The position numbers and the translations under genes were made by a program. From positions 1-64,000 of the forward strand of contig NZ_JAHUQD010000010.1 in assembly GCF_023838525.1 (NCBI RefSeq): a stretch of DNA of 64,000 bases, given 5' to 3'. This document shows positions 1 to 8,653 of this stretch, piece by piece. Within the stretch, counting starts at the first letter, position 1, and every line of letters begins with the position of its first letter. The notes under the pieces are model-generated. The model made no database searches. It was given only the letters and a program-made list of their open reading frames with translations, and was not told the origin of the DNA. This DNA is from Caldicoprobacter algeriensis (GTDB lineage: Bacteria > Bacillota > Clostridia > Caldicoprobacterales > Caldicoprobacteraceae).

Positions 1-126
1 GCCTAAAGGACAGGTTAAAAACCGGGCTATATGCTAGCCCGCGTAATAACGTCTAGTTTTTAAAAAAGCCAGGGTGGGTCAAATTTTATCTGTTAAAAAT
101 GGGTCAATTTAAATCCGCTATTGACA
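1..126. mobile_element. End of an IS21-like insertion sequence (partial)
   Basis: The stretch ends in ...CCGCTATTGACA. Read from the other strand this begins TGTCAATAGCGG, the style of terminus seen in IS21-family elements. Two direct repeats beginning GGGTCAA lie inside it near 75 and 102, as expected of the multiple transposase-binding repeats of IS21 ends. A 7-bp hairpin (23-29/35-41) may end the IS transcript. No transposase coding is visible, so istA/istB would lie upstream of the window. Family assignment rests on the terminal sequence only. The IS abuts, and so truncates, the GH16 gene that follows. Confidence 0.55.
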
Positions 127-2758
127 AGTAGACTATGTTCGTGTTTATGAGCTAACGGGCAGACCTTATAAAGAAGTAACTGAACCAACGATAGAAAAAG
201 AACCTCTACCAGCAGACAGCAAATTGCCTCTTGAAGATGGCAACTGGGTATATGATGCTGATTATCAAAATTCTTTCACAATTGTTGATGCAGGGGATAA
301 GCAACTTGATCCTCAGTACTGGAACCTCGTATACCTGCCAGAGTTTGGTGGAAATGCTTCTGTTACAGTTGAAGAAATAAATGGCAGGAATTTTGCCAAA
401 ATTGATATATCAAATGGCGGTAATCAAATCTATTCTGTACAGTTGATACAAAATGTAACATTGGGCAAAGGAAGGATATACAAATTAAGCTTTGATGCAA
501 AAGCATCGGCTCCTAGGACTATGAATGTAAAATTGGGCGCTGGTGCAGAGAGAGGATGGGTATTGTATTCTAAAGATGAAAAGGTATCTCTAACTGATCA
601 AATAAAAACTTATGAGTTTATTTTCCAGATGGATAGAGAGACCGATACAAGAGCCAGGCTTGAATTTAACATGGGCTTGAATACAAATTCTGTGTGGATT
701 GGGAATGTTCGCTTGGAAGAAGTGGATTCTTTATTCAATGAAGAGGGGCCAAAAGTACCTTTGGGAGATGGCAATCATATCTACAACGGTACTTTTGATC
801 AAGGATATATTCACAGAATGACCTTCTGGAGTCTTATGTTAGATGGTGCTCAAGCTGAGGCCAGTGTTGATGAGAATGACCGAGAACTGAAAGTATCAAT
901 AGCTGATGGAGGACATGGACCGGACAGTATTAAAGTGATCCAGAAAGGTATGGACTTAAGAAAAGGCAGCGATTATAAAGTTTCATTTGATGCAAGAGCA
1001 TCACAGAATAGGGATATTATTGTCCAGCTGACTAGCAAGGATGGCAATGTCATCTATGCTCAACGGTCTGTAAGCTTAAATACGTCAATGCAAGAATATG
1101 AGTTTTATTTTACAATGAACCATGAAAGCGATAATGAAGGGCTGTTTGTGTTCCTCCTTGGCGGTGATGAGGGAGATGTATATATTGATAATGTTAAGAT
1201 GTTTAGGACCTCTATAGACTATTCCGATGTTGATATATATCCATTGAACAATGGTGATTTTTCACAGGGGAAAAATTATTGGAACCACTGGAATGACAGC
1301 GGGGGTATTTCTACATTCTCTATAGAAGATGAACAGGCAAAAATTGCTGTAACGGCTATTGGCAATAACCCATGGAGCATTGGCTTGGAGCAAGGGAACA
1401 TGGCATTTACCAAAGGTGTAGAATATGTACTCTCCTTTGATGCAAAGGCGACCGTTGATAGGCCTTTGGAGATTGTAATTGAAAATGCTACTTATCACAG
1501 GTATTTCAATGAAATAGTTAATCTTACGGACCAAATGCAGACTTACGAATTTGTGTTTACAATGACCGATGATGATATAGTTTCTCTGAAGTTTTTAATG
1601 GGCAATGTTGCAGGAATTGGGACGGTGGGAGCGCATGATATTTACATTGATAATGTTGTTCTTCAGGTAAATAATCCTCCGGTTTTGAGACCACCTCAGT
1701 TAATTGCTGATACTGAAAACAATAATGTTCATCAGGAAATAACGATAACCTTTGTCGACGATGCATCATGGCGCAGCGCTATAACTTCTGTTGAAATCAA
1801 TGGAAAGGAATTGAGTCCAGAACTCTATATTGTAGAAAATGGGAAAATAATAATAGCGGGTGATAATTTCCCAGAAGCGGGTACCTATATTATCACTGTA
1901 AAAGCTGATGGTTATGCTGACGCTGAAGTGGTTCAGAATATCATAGGACCTGATAAGGAATGGAGAGAAGTTGGTGAAAACCTTTTAGCAAACGGTGGCT
2001 TTGAAGAAGGTCTTGAAGGGTGGAAAACCCATAATCAGGGTGATTATGAGCAGTGGGCAGGATTGGCCGAGTTTTCGGTTGAGAACGGAGAATTAAAAGT
2101 AGAGATTAAGCAGGTAGGCTGGGCATGGTGGCACATACAGCTGTATCAAGAACCGGTCAATGTTGCTGCAGGCACTTACAAGATATCCTTTGATATGCGT
2201 TCGGATGCGGAAAGGACAGTATATGTGGAGCTTACGGGTTCGGGTGTGGCGAGACAAGATTTTGTTGTGGATAACACAATGAAGACTTATGAAGCAATCA
2301 TAGAAGTGCCTTCGGACGGTAGCTATAAGTTTATGTTTGGATTGGGAAGAGAGCCTAACGAAGAAATACTTAATACGCCATATAACATATTTATCGATAA
2401 TGTAAAACTAATAATGGTAGAAGAAGTAGAAGAGTCTGAAGAACCTGGAGAGCCTAAGGAACCTGGTGAACCTGGAGAATCTGAGGAACCTGAAGAGCCT
2501 GAAGAACCTGAAGGCCCTGGAGAGCCTGGAGAATCTGAGAAACCTGAAGAACCTGATGAGCCTGAAGAACTTGGAGATGGAGAGAATGATGTGTCAGAGG
2601 ACAAAAAGGATAGAATTGTAAAAACGGGCTCTTGGTTAGATTTTAGGACATTAGTGTTAGTGGGTATCTTGCTTTTCTTGATGGGCGGGGTTTTGATGTT
2701 AAAAGAGAGGTTAAAAAACAAAAGAACAATCATCCAAAAGCTTAAAAATATGATATAA
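127..2758 (+). pseudogene. Truncated GH16 glucanase with CBM repeats and membrane anchor
   Basis: The open frame runs directly out of the IS end and begins VDYVRVYELTGRPY, the typical last strand of a GH16 laminarinase/lichenase domain. The catalytic part has therefore been lost. Downstream are four beta-sandwich modules of the CBM4/9 type, each with the recurring YKLSFDA / TYEF.F.M / IDN.K.. pattern, and an Ig-like domain before the fourth. A Glu-Pro-Gly-rich linker follows, then a C-terminal tail with IVKTG, a hydrophobic helix (LVLVGILLFLMGGVLML) and positive charges. That tail looks like a variant sortase signal. No good start codon with a ribosome site exists in the remaining part; only a TTG at 224 is available. 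The intact ancestor was probably a surface-anchored beta-glucanase. A sortase gene follows at 2864. Confidence 0.8.
2434..2571 (+). repeat. Glu-Pro-Gly coding tandem repeat
   Basis: Degenerate repeats of units such as GAACCTGGAGAGCCT encode a (E/G)(P/S)EEP spacer. This is the wall- or envelope-spanning linker of the truncated glucanase. Such repeats are prone to slippage. Confidence 0.8.
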
Positions 2759-2772
2759 TAACCAATGAGTTT

Positions 2773-2823
2773 AGGTGGCGGCGCAGTATTGGTTAAATGT
2801 TATGCCGCCATCTAGTTTTATTG
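2773..2823 (+). terminator. Rho-independent terminator after the CBM gene
   Basis: GGTGGCGGC near 2774 pairs with GCCGCCATC near 2804 (one G-U pair). T-rich sequence follows. It separates the truncated glucanase from the sortase gene. Confidence 0.6.
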
Positions 2824-2863
2824 TTTCAGTTAAATAGCATTTCTATTTAAAAGGAGGAACCAA

Positions 2864-3511
2864 ATGAAAACGCGCATTTTAGGAACCATTTTAGTTTTTG
2901 CTGGTTTGAGTATTATCATATACGGAATATATATTAGATATGATACGCTAAATACTCAGCAAAGAATTATACAGCAGTTTGAAGATGTAATTAAAAAAAC
3001 AGATGAAGCCGACAATGAGGTTAATAATAAGACAGTCGATGATGAAGCGAATAATAATAACGATACAGATAATATAGAACAACAGCATGCCGATGGCGGC
3101 TTATTGAAAATTGAGGGCATAGATGTTATTGGGGTTATGGAGATACCCAAGATAGACCTTAAAGTGGCTGTGGCAGAAGGAACTGACAAACAAACGCTAA
3201 AGAAAGCTGTTGGACATTTTGAAGGCACCGCCATGCCGGGAGAAATAGGCAACTTTGCTGTGGCAGGGCATAGGAGCTACACCTACAATGAGTTTTTCAA
3301 TAGATTGGATGAGATGGAAATAGGGGATGAAATCAGGGTTAAAACCACAAAAGGGGAATTTGTATATGAGGTAACTGATATTTTTGTGGTAGAGCCGCAC
3401 GAGGTATGGGTGCTTGATCCAACTCCGGAAGCCACCATTACTCTGGTTACATGTACACCTATAAGGGTGGCCACTCATAGATTGATTGTTAAGGGAAAAT
3501 TAAAAAACTAA
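2864..3511 (+). CDS. Class D-type sortase
   Basis: The 215-aa protein has an N-terminal membrane helix (about residues 5-24), an Asp/Asn-rich spacer (45-75) and a sortase barrel. It carries the catalytic set: His136 in VAGHRSYT, Cys197 in TLVTCTP and Arg206 in ATHRLIVKG. TLVTCTP is the usual class D pattern. AAAAGGAGG lies a few bases before the ATG. Sortases cleave a C-terminal sorting signal and transfer the protein to the cell wall on the outer face of the membrane. The gene follows a protein with an IVKTG-helix-positive tail, a plausible but non-canonical substrate now truncated at its N-terminus. The class call rests on motif and length. Confidence 0.9.
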   Translation: MKTRILGTILVFAGLSIIIYGIYIRYDTLNTQQRIIQQFEDVIKKTDEADNEVNNKTVDDEANNNNDTDNIEQQHADGGLLKIEGIDVIGVMEIPKIDLKVAVAEGTDKQTLKKAVGHFEGTAMPGEIGNFAVAGHRSYTYNEFFNRLDEMEIGDEIRVKTTKGEFVYEVTDIFVVEPHEVWVLDPTPEATITLVTCTPIRVATHRLIVKGKLKN

Positions 3512-3558
3512 TCAGCTGCCTAACAAACATCCAGACTGCAAAAACATATTATAAGCAA

Positions 3559-3587
3559 AGAATACCCATTAAAGGGTATTCTTTTTG
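3559..3587 (+). terminator. Terminator after the sortase gene
   Basis: A perfect 9-bp stem AGAATACCC/GGGTATTCT (3559-3567/3574-3582) with a 6-nt loop is followed by a T run. Confidence 0.85.
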
Positions 3588-3656
3588 TCTTAGAATTTGC
3601 TTGGATGGTGTGCAGGGTAGGGAAAATACGGCTGATCATTGTATGATAGCTAGAAC

Positions 3657-4283
3657 TTAACCTAATGTTGCAATCCTTAATTCCATCCAATCGAAAGCTA
3701 TCCAATCATCCGGGTTGGCATCGGATGTATTTACGATTTCCACTCGATTGTTTCGCCTCAGATTGGGAATGTTTAGGACCAATTCCCTCCAGTTGTTAAA
3801 TATGCCTCCTGCCGGTCTTCCGTGAACGAAGGGGACTCTACCATTGAAGACTGTAATGTTGTTGATTGTGATTCTTGCTGCATATCTAGATTCTGCAATA
3901 TCATAATGATCGTCTAGTACTCCCCGGATTACTAGTTGTGCTCCTCTCAATCCAAAAAGCAATAGAGACGCTGGTATTTGGAAAGTCCATACTCCTCGAG
4001 TACCAGTATACAATATATCAGCATTGCCACTTGGATTACCGTAGTTAGGGAATCCTGTTAACTCCTTAAATAGTGTAAGCCTGGTAACTGGCCTATTATC
4101 CGACAATACAGGTGGAGGATTCTGTAGAAGGAAATATGGTGCTTGGGCTGTTGTCATGTTGGTTGTCTGATTATACATGGTACCGGAATTATAAGGATAA
4201 TAGGCTAAATAGTCATTATCGATACCTGGACAAGAGTTGGGCATGCGGCTGTATACAAATGGATATCTATGATAACCTAACAT
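3657..4283 (-). CDS. Hypothetical protein, Tyr/Asn-rich N-terminus, possible coat or surface protein
   Basis: The 208-aa protein is not assigned to a family. AAAGGAGG lies 8 bases before the ATG at 4283 on the minus strand, so the gene is well supported. The N-terminal 50 residues are rich in Tyr, Asn, Pro and Met, as in many spore-coat proteins. The rest looks like a beta-sandwich (WTFQIPASLLLF, ARITINNITVFNG) and ends WIAFDWMELRIATLG, reminiscent of carbohydrate-binding folds. There is no clear signal peptide or membrane helix, which fits a protein assembled from inside the cell, such as a coat protein. It is convergent with the sortase gene. The role is inference from composition only. Confidence 0.75.
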   Translation of the reverse strand: MLGYHRYPFVYSRMPNSCPGIDNDYLAYYPYNSGTMYNQTTNMTTAQAPYFLLQNPPPVLSDNRPVTRLTLFKELTGFPNYGNPSGNADILYTGTRGVWTFQIPASLLLFGLRGAQLVIRGVLDDHYDIAESRYAARITINNITVFNGRVPFVHGRPAGGIFNNWRELVLNIPNLRRNNRVEIVNTSDANPDDWIAFDWMELRIATLG

Positions 4284-4526
4284 TTGTTATTGCCTCCTTT
4301 AAACAAAATGGATATTATATTATTATGCATTATTTGGGAGTTTTGCCACATATGCGACAGCTTAATGGGTTTCAATGACACAATTAGCCTACTCTTTTGG
4401 GGGAAAGTGTCCTTTTATATTTACATAATATGGTATATACAAGTTAAAACTATTATTGATCTCCTATTGTTTAATTAACGAATATACTGTTTAATAGAAA
4501 TATAAGCAGCGTTTAAGGAGGGTATT
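4284..4526. other. Intergenic region: divergent promoter area and presumed IscB guide
   Basis: This A+T-rich stretch lies between the minus-strand 208-aa gene and the IscB element. A TATACT box at 4483-4488 could be the -10 of the original lon-like gene promoter and now of the omegaRNA transcript. No convincing -35 was found. AAGGAGG at 4515-4521 has no gene directly behind it. It becomes a sensible ribosome site for the lon-like gene only if the IscB element is removed. The last roughly 15-25 bases would be the 5' guide of the omegaRNA. Confidence 0.5.
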
Positions 4527-4771
4527 GTCAACAACCCACCGCTTAAAGAAGCGGGGGCTTGCGAAGGGCTCTGGTTGACTAGCCTCAGCCACCAGCACAA
4601 AGCTGACGGGGCTACGTTAGACAGGTCATGACACCCCGGGGTGCTGCTCAAGCTCCGGGCTCTGTCGTGCAGGTTTAAACAGTCCTGAGGGGTAGGGACA
4701 GTAACCTGTGCATGACAAGCCTGTCTAACATTGGCGATGAGCACCTAACTCCGCAAGGAGGCTTACCGCAT
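4510..4771 (+). ncRNA. omegaRNA (HEARO RNA) of IscB
   Basis: About 245 bases upstream of iscB are non-coding and highly structured. The first hairpin is CCGCTT-AAAG-AAGCGG. A long-range helix pairs GTTAGACAGG (4616-4625) with CCTGTCTAAC (4720-4729), extended by TCATG (4626-4630)/CATGA (4711-4715). Inner hairpins include GTCC/GGAC around the GAGGGGTAG loop. Position directly upstream of iscB, with the guide at its 5' end outside the element, is the known omegaRNA layout. The guide predicted here is the sequence just before 4527, which contains the displaced ribosome site of the lon-like gene. The exact 5' end is unknown. Confidence 0.85.
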
Positions 4772-6042
4772 ATGGTGTATGTAATTTCAAAGACAGGAAA
4801 ACCACTAATGCCAACCGAAAGATACGGCAGGGTAAGACGGCTCTTAAAGCAGGGACTTGCAAAGGTAGTCAAACGGGAACCGTTTACAGTCCAGCTTTTA
4901 TACGATACCACCACCTACACACAGCCGGTGACTGTAGGACTGGATATAGGTTCTAAGACAACAGGTGTATCGGCTGTTACGGAGAAGAAAGAGATATTCT
5001 CTGCAGAGATAGAGCTGAGGGACGATATTAAAGGGTTGCTGCTTGAACGAAGGCAGTACAGGAGGATGAGAAGATACAGAAAGGTGCGCTACCGCAAACC
5101 CAGGTTTTTAAACAGAGCAAGGGATAATGGATGGCTTGCACCCAGCCTTCAATGGAAGGTAGATGCACACATCAGGATAGTAGATATGCTTGGCAGGATA
5201 ATGCCGATAGAGAGAGTAGTGGTTGAGATTGCACCGTTTGATACGCAGAAGATACTAAATCCCGACATACAAGGTCAAGATTATCAGAACGGCGCACAGA
5301 AGGGTTTCTGGGATGTAAGGGAATACTGCTTATGGCGAGCTGGTTACAAGTCTGAATTATCAGGTAAAAGGGGTATATTAGAGGTTCACCATATAGTTTC
5401 GAGAAGCGAAGGAGGGACAGATACTCCCAGCAACTTAATAGTGCTAACGGCAGATGAACACAAAGCGGTGCATGAGGGCAGGATAAGGATACCGAAGTCA
5501 AAGGTTGAGAAGGTGAAGATGTTTAAGGATGCAGCGCATGTATCGACGATAGGGTGGCACATAGTTAACAGATTAAGAGAACGTTATTCTGTGGAAGTGA
5601 CATATGGGAGTACAACGAAGGCGAAACGATTAAACTGTGGTATGGAGAAGTCGCACAGAGCCGATGCATTTATAATAGCCGGTGGGGATTTGCAGGAGAG
5701 ATTGAGGGAATGGTACTTAGGGAAGTTTTTGAGGCGACAGAACAGGTCATTGCATAAAGCGAATCCCATCAAGGGTGGGGTAAGACCTGTTAACAGGATT
5801 AAGGAGGCATATGGTTTTAGGCGATATGACAGAGTAGAATACGAAGGTATGGTAGGGATAATAGCGGGTTTAAGGAGCAGTGGATATTTTGCTATAAGAA
5901 GTCTTTCAGGGGAGAAGATACATGATAGTGCAAAACATAGCAAGTTAAGACTTATAGAGAGGGCAAAGACGTTAATGTTAGAAAGGAGGAAAGAGCGCAT
6001 TCCTCTCCATCTTGAAGAAGATGGAGTCTCCTGCGCTCGTAT
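4527..6042 (+). mobile_element. IscB/omegaRNA (HEARO) element, IS200/IS605 superfamily, without TnpA
   Basis: The element consists of a structured RNA region followed by iscB, with no tyrosine transposase, so it is non-autonomous. Left boundary: about 4527, just before CAACCCACCGCTT and a hairpin CCGCTT/AAGCGG (near 4539-4552). Right boundary: about 6042, just after a perfect 9-bp hairpin (6005-6026), with ATGA as the right flank. Removing 4527-6042 joins TTTAAGGAGGGTATT to ATGATGAATAAG, a well-spaced ribosome site and start for the Lon-like gene. That supports these limits to within a few bases. Members of the group insert next to short motifs such as ATGA/GTGA (recalled from the HEARO literature). 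Confidence 0.8.
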
Positions 6043-6046
6043 ATGA
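4772..6046 (+). CDS. iscB: IscB RNA-guided nuclease
   Basis: The start is taken at ATG 4772, ten bases after AAGGAGG (4755-4761), giving 424 aa. An upstream extension to 4712 would overlap the omegaRNA. Domains in order: PLMP domain (KPLMPT, residues 10-15); RuvC-I with Asp58 in VGLDIGSKTTGVS; Arg-rich bridge helix (RRQYRRMRRYRK, 93-104); RuvC-II Glu152 in VVVEIAPFDTQ; HNH with LEVHHI (203-208), Asn221, His230 and His234; RuvC-III His295 and Asp298 in SHRADAF. The length and the C-terminal DGVSCARI are typical of full-length family members. The protein nicks both strands of DNA matched by the omegaRNA guide. Unusually, both zinc-binding Cys pairs expected around the HNH are absent. Its stop TGA overlaps the ATG of the next gene. 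Confidence 0.93.
   Translation: MVYVISKTGKPLMPTERYGRVRRLLKQGLAKVVKREPFTVQLLYDTTTYTQPVTVGLDIGSKTTGVSAVTEKKEIFSAEIELRDDIKGLLLERRQYRRMRRYRKVRYRKPRFLNRARDNGWLAPSLQWKVDAHIRIVDMLGRIMPIERVVVEIAPFDTQKILNPDIQGQDYQNGAQKGFWDVREYCLWRAGYKSELSGKRGILEVHHIVSRSEGGTDTPSNLIVLTADEHKAVHEGRIRIPKSKVEKVKMFKDAAHVSTIGWHIVNRLRERYSVEVTYGSTTKAKRLNCGMEKSHRADAFIIAGGDLQERLREWYLGKFLRRQNRSLHKANPIKGGVRPVNRIKEAYGFRRYDRVEYEGMVGIIAGLRSSGYFAIRSLSGEKIHDSAKHSKLRLIERAKTLMLERRKERIPLHLEEDGVSCARI
6005..6026 (+). other. Right-end hairpin of the IscB element
   Basis: CTCCATCTT (6005-6013), loop GAAG, AAGATGGAG (6018-6026) form a perfect 9-bp stem 16 bases before the ATGA flank. It lies inside the coding end of iscB. Subterminal hairpins like this are recognised by TnpA in IS200/IS605 elements. 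Confidence 0.75.
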
Positions 6047-8463
6047 TGAATAAGCCGAAAGAGCTGGAACCCAAACAGCTGAAAAAGCAATGGCCTTCTT
6101 TATGCTTACCCTTTGAAACCACTGAAGAGCTGGAGCCGCTTCAAGGGATAATAGGGCAAAAACGGGCTGTGAGGGCTATGGAATTTGGCGTTCGGACAAA
6201 GGCGCCGGGATACAACATATTTTTAACCGGTATAAGCGGTACTGGTAAAACCACCTATGCCAAGGAGTATATAACCCAAATCGCCAAACAGCAGCCCGTA
6301 CCAGACGATTGGTGTTATGTGTACAATTTCGAAAATCCCAGCCAGCCTGTTGCCATCAGGCTCCCCAGTGGCAAGGGGAAAGAGTTTTTACATGATATGG
6401 AAGAGCTCATAGAAGACTTAAAGGCTGAAATTTCCAAGGCGTTTGGCGGCGATGAGTACGAAAACGAAAAAGCGCTCATATATAAAGAGATGCAGGAGAA
6501 GAGAAATGAGCTGTTTAACCAATTCAACGAGTATGCCAAACAGCAAGGCTTTCAAGTAAATACCTCCAGTGCCGGCATATACTTTACTCCTATAATGGAC
6601 GGTCAGCCGTTGGGTGAAGAGGAATACAACAAGCTGGACGAGGAGACAAAAAAGAGCATAAATGAAAGGTTGACACAGATTCAGCTGCAGGCTGTGGAAG
6701 TAATAAGGAAAATAAAGGAACTGGAGAAAGAGGCTAAAAACAGGGTAAAGGAGCTAGAAAATCGCATAGGCACGTTTGCTGTAGGCATTCACATCGAAGA
6801 CATGAAGAAAAAGTATGCTGCATATCCTAAAATCTTGAAATATCTGGACGACCTCATGAAGGATGTGCTGCAGAGCATCAGCAATTTCAAAGAAAGCGAA
6901 TCGTCAGAAGAGGACAATCCCATTATCCATGCATTAAGGCGAACTGCTGAGAGTACGCAGCATAAGTACAAGGTAAATCTTTTGGTGGACAACAGCGATA
7001 GGGAAGGTGCTCCTGTCATCATCGAGTATAACCCCACGTATAGCACGCTCTTTGGTAGCCTGGAATACGAGAACAAATTGGGTACCATGGTGACCGATTT
7101 TACAATGATCAAGCCCGGCGCTATACACCTCGCCAATGGTGGTTACCTTATACTCCAGGCTAAGGACGTCTTGAGCGTGCCCTTCATGTGGGAGGGTTTA
7201 AAGAAGGTACTCAAAACAAAATCAATTACCGTTGAAAGCTTGAGAGATCAATGGGGCCTTATAAGCATGTCGGGTTTGAAGCCCGAACCTATTCCGGTTG
7301 ATATAAAGGTCGTGCTGGTGGGCAGTGACCTGTTGTTCCAGCTCCTTCATCAGCTGGATGAGGATTTTGCCAAGCTATTTAAGGTTAAAGTGGATTTTGA
7401 CGATGAAATGGAGGCCAATGAAGAAAATCTGCTGGGTTTGGCCAAATTCATAAGCGGCTATTGCCGTAGAGAGAATCTCAGGCACTTCAGCAGAGATGCC
7501 GTACTCAGCGTGGCTGATTACGCTTCGAGGTTGGTGGAACATCAGGAGAAGTTTACTACACGGTTCAATGACATAGTAGAGATAATCGTTGAAGCCAATA
7601 CCTGGGCAGAAGTTGCTGGGAAAAGCATCGTTACATCCCAAGAGGTCAAAAAAGCGATTGAGGAAAAGGAATACAGGTCCAGCAAATACGATGAGAAGCT
7701 AATGGAGCTGCTCAAAAATGACGTTATCATGGTGGAGACCGAAGGCGAGGCTATAGGTCAAATAAACGGCCTGGCAGTCATCCAACTGGGTGATTACGTG
7801 TTTGGCAAGCCAACCAAGATAACGGCAACCACGTTTATGGGGCGCAGCGGAATTGTCAACATTGAAAGGGAAGTGGATATGAGCGGCCGTATCCACAGCA
7901 AAGGGGTTATGATTTTGAGCGCCTATATAGGAGAGCAATATGCTCAGGAGATTCCTCTGGCCCTTACTGCCAATATAACGTTCGAGCAGCTTTATAGTGG
8001 TATAGAGGGCGATAGCGCATCCAGCGCCGAGCTTTATGCCATACTGTCAAGTTTAGCCGAGGTGCCGATAAAGCAGGGTATAGCCGTTACGGGGTCCGTC
8101 AATCAAAAGGGAGAGATACAACCTGTAGGAGGTGTAACCTATAAAATAGAAGGGTTTTTTGAGCTCTGTAAGGCCCGTGGCTTGACGGGAGAACAGGGGG
8201 TTATTATTCCTTATCAGAACATAAAGAATTTGGTGCTAAAGGATGAGGTTATTGAAGCAGTGAAAGAGGGAAAGTTTCACATATATCCTATCAAGACGAT
8301 AGATGAAGGCGTCGAGATACTGATGGGAATCCCTGCAGGCAAGAAGCTAGAAAACGGATTTTTCGAGAAAGGAACGCTGCATGAAAGAGTATATAATAAG
8401 CTCCGTCAATATGCATTGACCATGGTCAATTTTGGCAAGGAGGATAAAGAAAGCGAAAACTAG
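6043..8463 (+). CDS. Lon-like ATP-dependent protease (AAA_32/LonB type)
   Basis: The 806-aa cytoplasmic protein has Walker A GISGTGKT (about residues 63-70), a coiled-coil-rich insertion (about 110-290) and an AAA+ part. The C-terminal Lon protease domain has Ser658 in EGDSASSAEL and Lys701 in GGVTYKIEG. The 43-residue Ser-Lys spacing equals that of classical Lon. It lacks the Lon N-terminal substrate domain and matches the shorter Lon-like family. The start is ATG 6043 or ATG 6046; no ribosome site lies directly before either. The original one appears to be AAGGAGG at 4515, separated by the IscB insertion. Translation now probably depends on coupling to iscB through the ATGA overlap. Confidence 0.9.
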   Translation: MMNKPKELEPKQLKKQWPSLCLPFETTEELEPLQGIIGQKRAVRAMEFGVRTKAPGYNIFLTGISGTGKTTYAKEYITQIAKQQPVPDDWCYVYNFENPSQPVAIRLPSGKGKEFLHDMEELIEDLKAEISKAFGGDEYENEKALIYKEMQEKRNELFNQFNEYAKQQGFQVNTSSAGIYFTPIMDGQPLGEEEYNKLDEETKKSINERLTQIQLQAVEVIRKIKELEKEAKNRVKELENRIGTFAVGIHIEDMKKKYAAYPKILKYLDDLMKDVLQSISNFKESESSEEDNPIIHALRRTAESTQHKYKVNLLVDNSDREGAPVIIEYNPTYSTLFGSLEYENKLGTMVTDFTMIKPGAIHLANGGYLILQAKDVLSVPFMWEGLKKVLKTKSITVESLRDQWGLISMSGLKPEPIPVDIKVVLVGSDLLFQLLHQLDEDFAKLFKVKVDFDDEMEANEENLLGLAKFISGYCRRENLRHFSRDAVLSVADYASRLVEHQEKFTTRFNDIVEIIVEANTWAEVAGKSIVTSQEVKKAIEEKEYRSSKYDEKLMELLKNDVIMVETEGEAIGQINGLAVIQLGDYVFGKPTKITATTFMGRSGIVNIEREVDMSGRIHSKGVMILSAYIGEQYAQEIPLALTANITFEQLYSGIEGDSASSAELYAILSSLAEVPIKQGIAVTGSVNQKGEIQPVGGVTYKIEGFFELCKARGLTGEQGVIIPYQNIKNLVLKDEVIEAVKEGKFHIYPIKTIDEGVEILMGIPAGKKLENGFFEKGTLHERVYNKLRQYALTMVNFGKEDKESEN

Positions 8464-8505
8464 TATATAACAAACATTTGCCCGTAATATTTTTGTTAAC
8501 TTTTC

Positions 8506-8534
8506 TTAACAGTCTTGTTCTATTTTTTTATACA
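8506..8534 (+). promoter_or_regulatory. Candidate promoter of the VanW gene
   Basis: TTAACA (8506-8511), a 17-base spacer and TATACA (8529-8534) lie in an A+T-rich gap before the VanW gene. Both boxes deviate from consensus. Confidence 0.4.
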
Positions 8535-8653
8535 TTATGTGGTATAGTGTTTTATGGATGTCTTTGTCCAGTTAGAGTGTTCATAGCTGTTTTTACACCT
8601 ATTTAGTCTATGCATTTTCTAAATTAAATTAATAGAATTATGGGGGAATACGT

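Noticed and set aside
2323-2733. 136-aa minus-strand Ser/Gly/Pro-rich frame
   Set aside because: It is the complement of the Glu-Pro repeat; such repeats are open in several frames. No ribosome site.
4112-4478. Two small plus-strand open frames (88 and 64 aa) beside the minus-strand 208-aa gene
   Set aside because: They overlap the better supported minus-strand gene and its promoter area, lack ribosome sites and have no recognisable composition.
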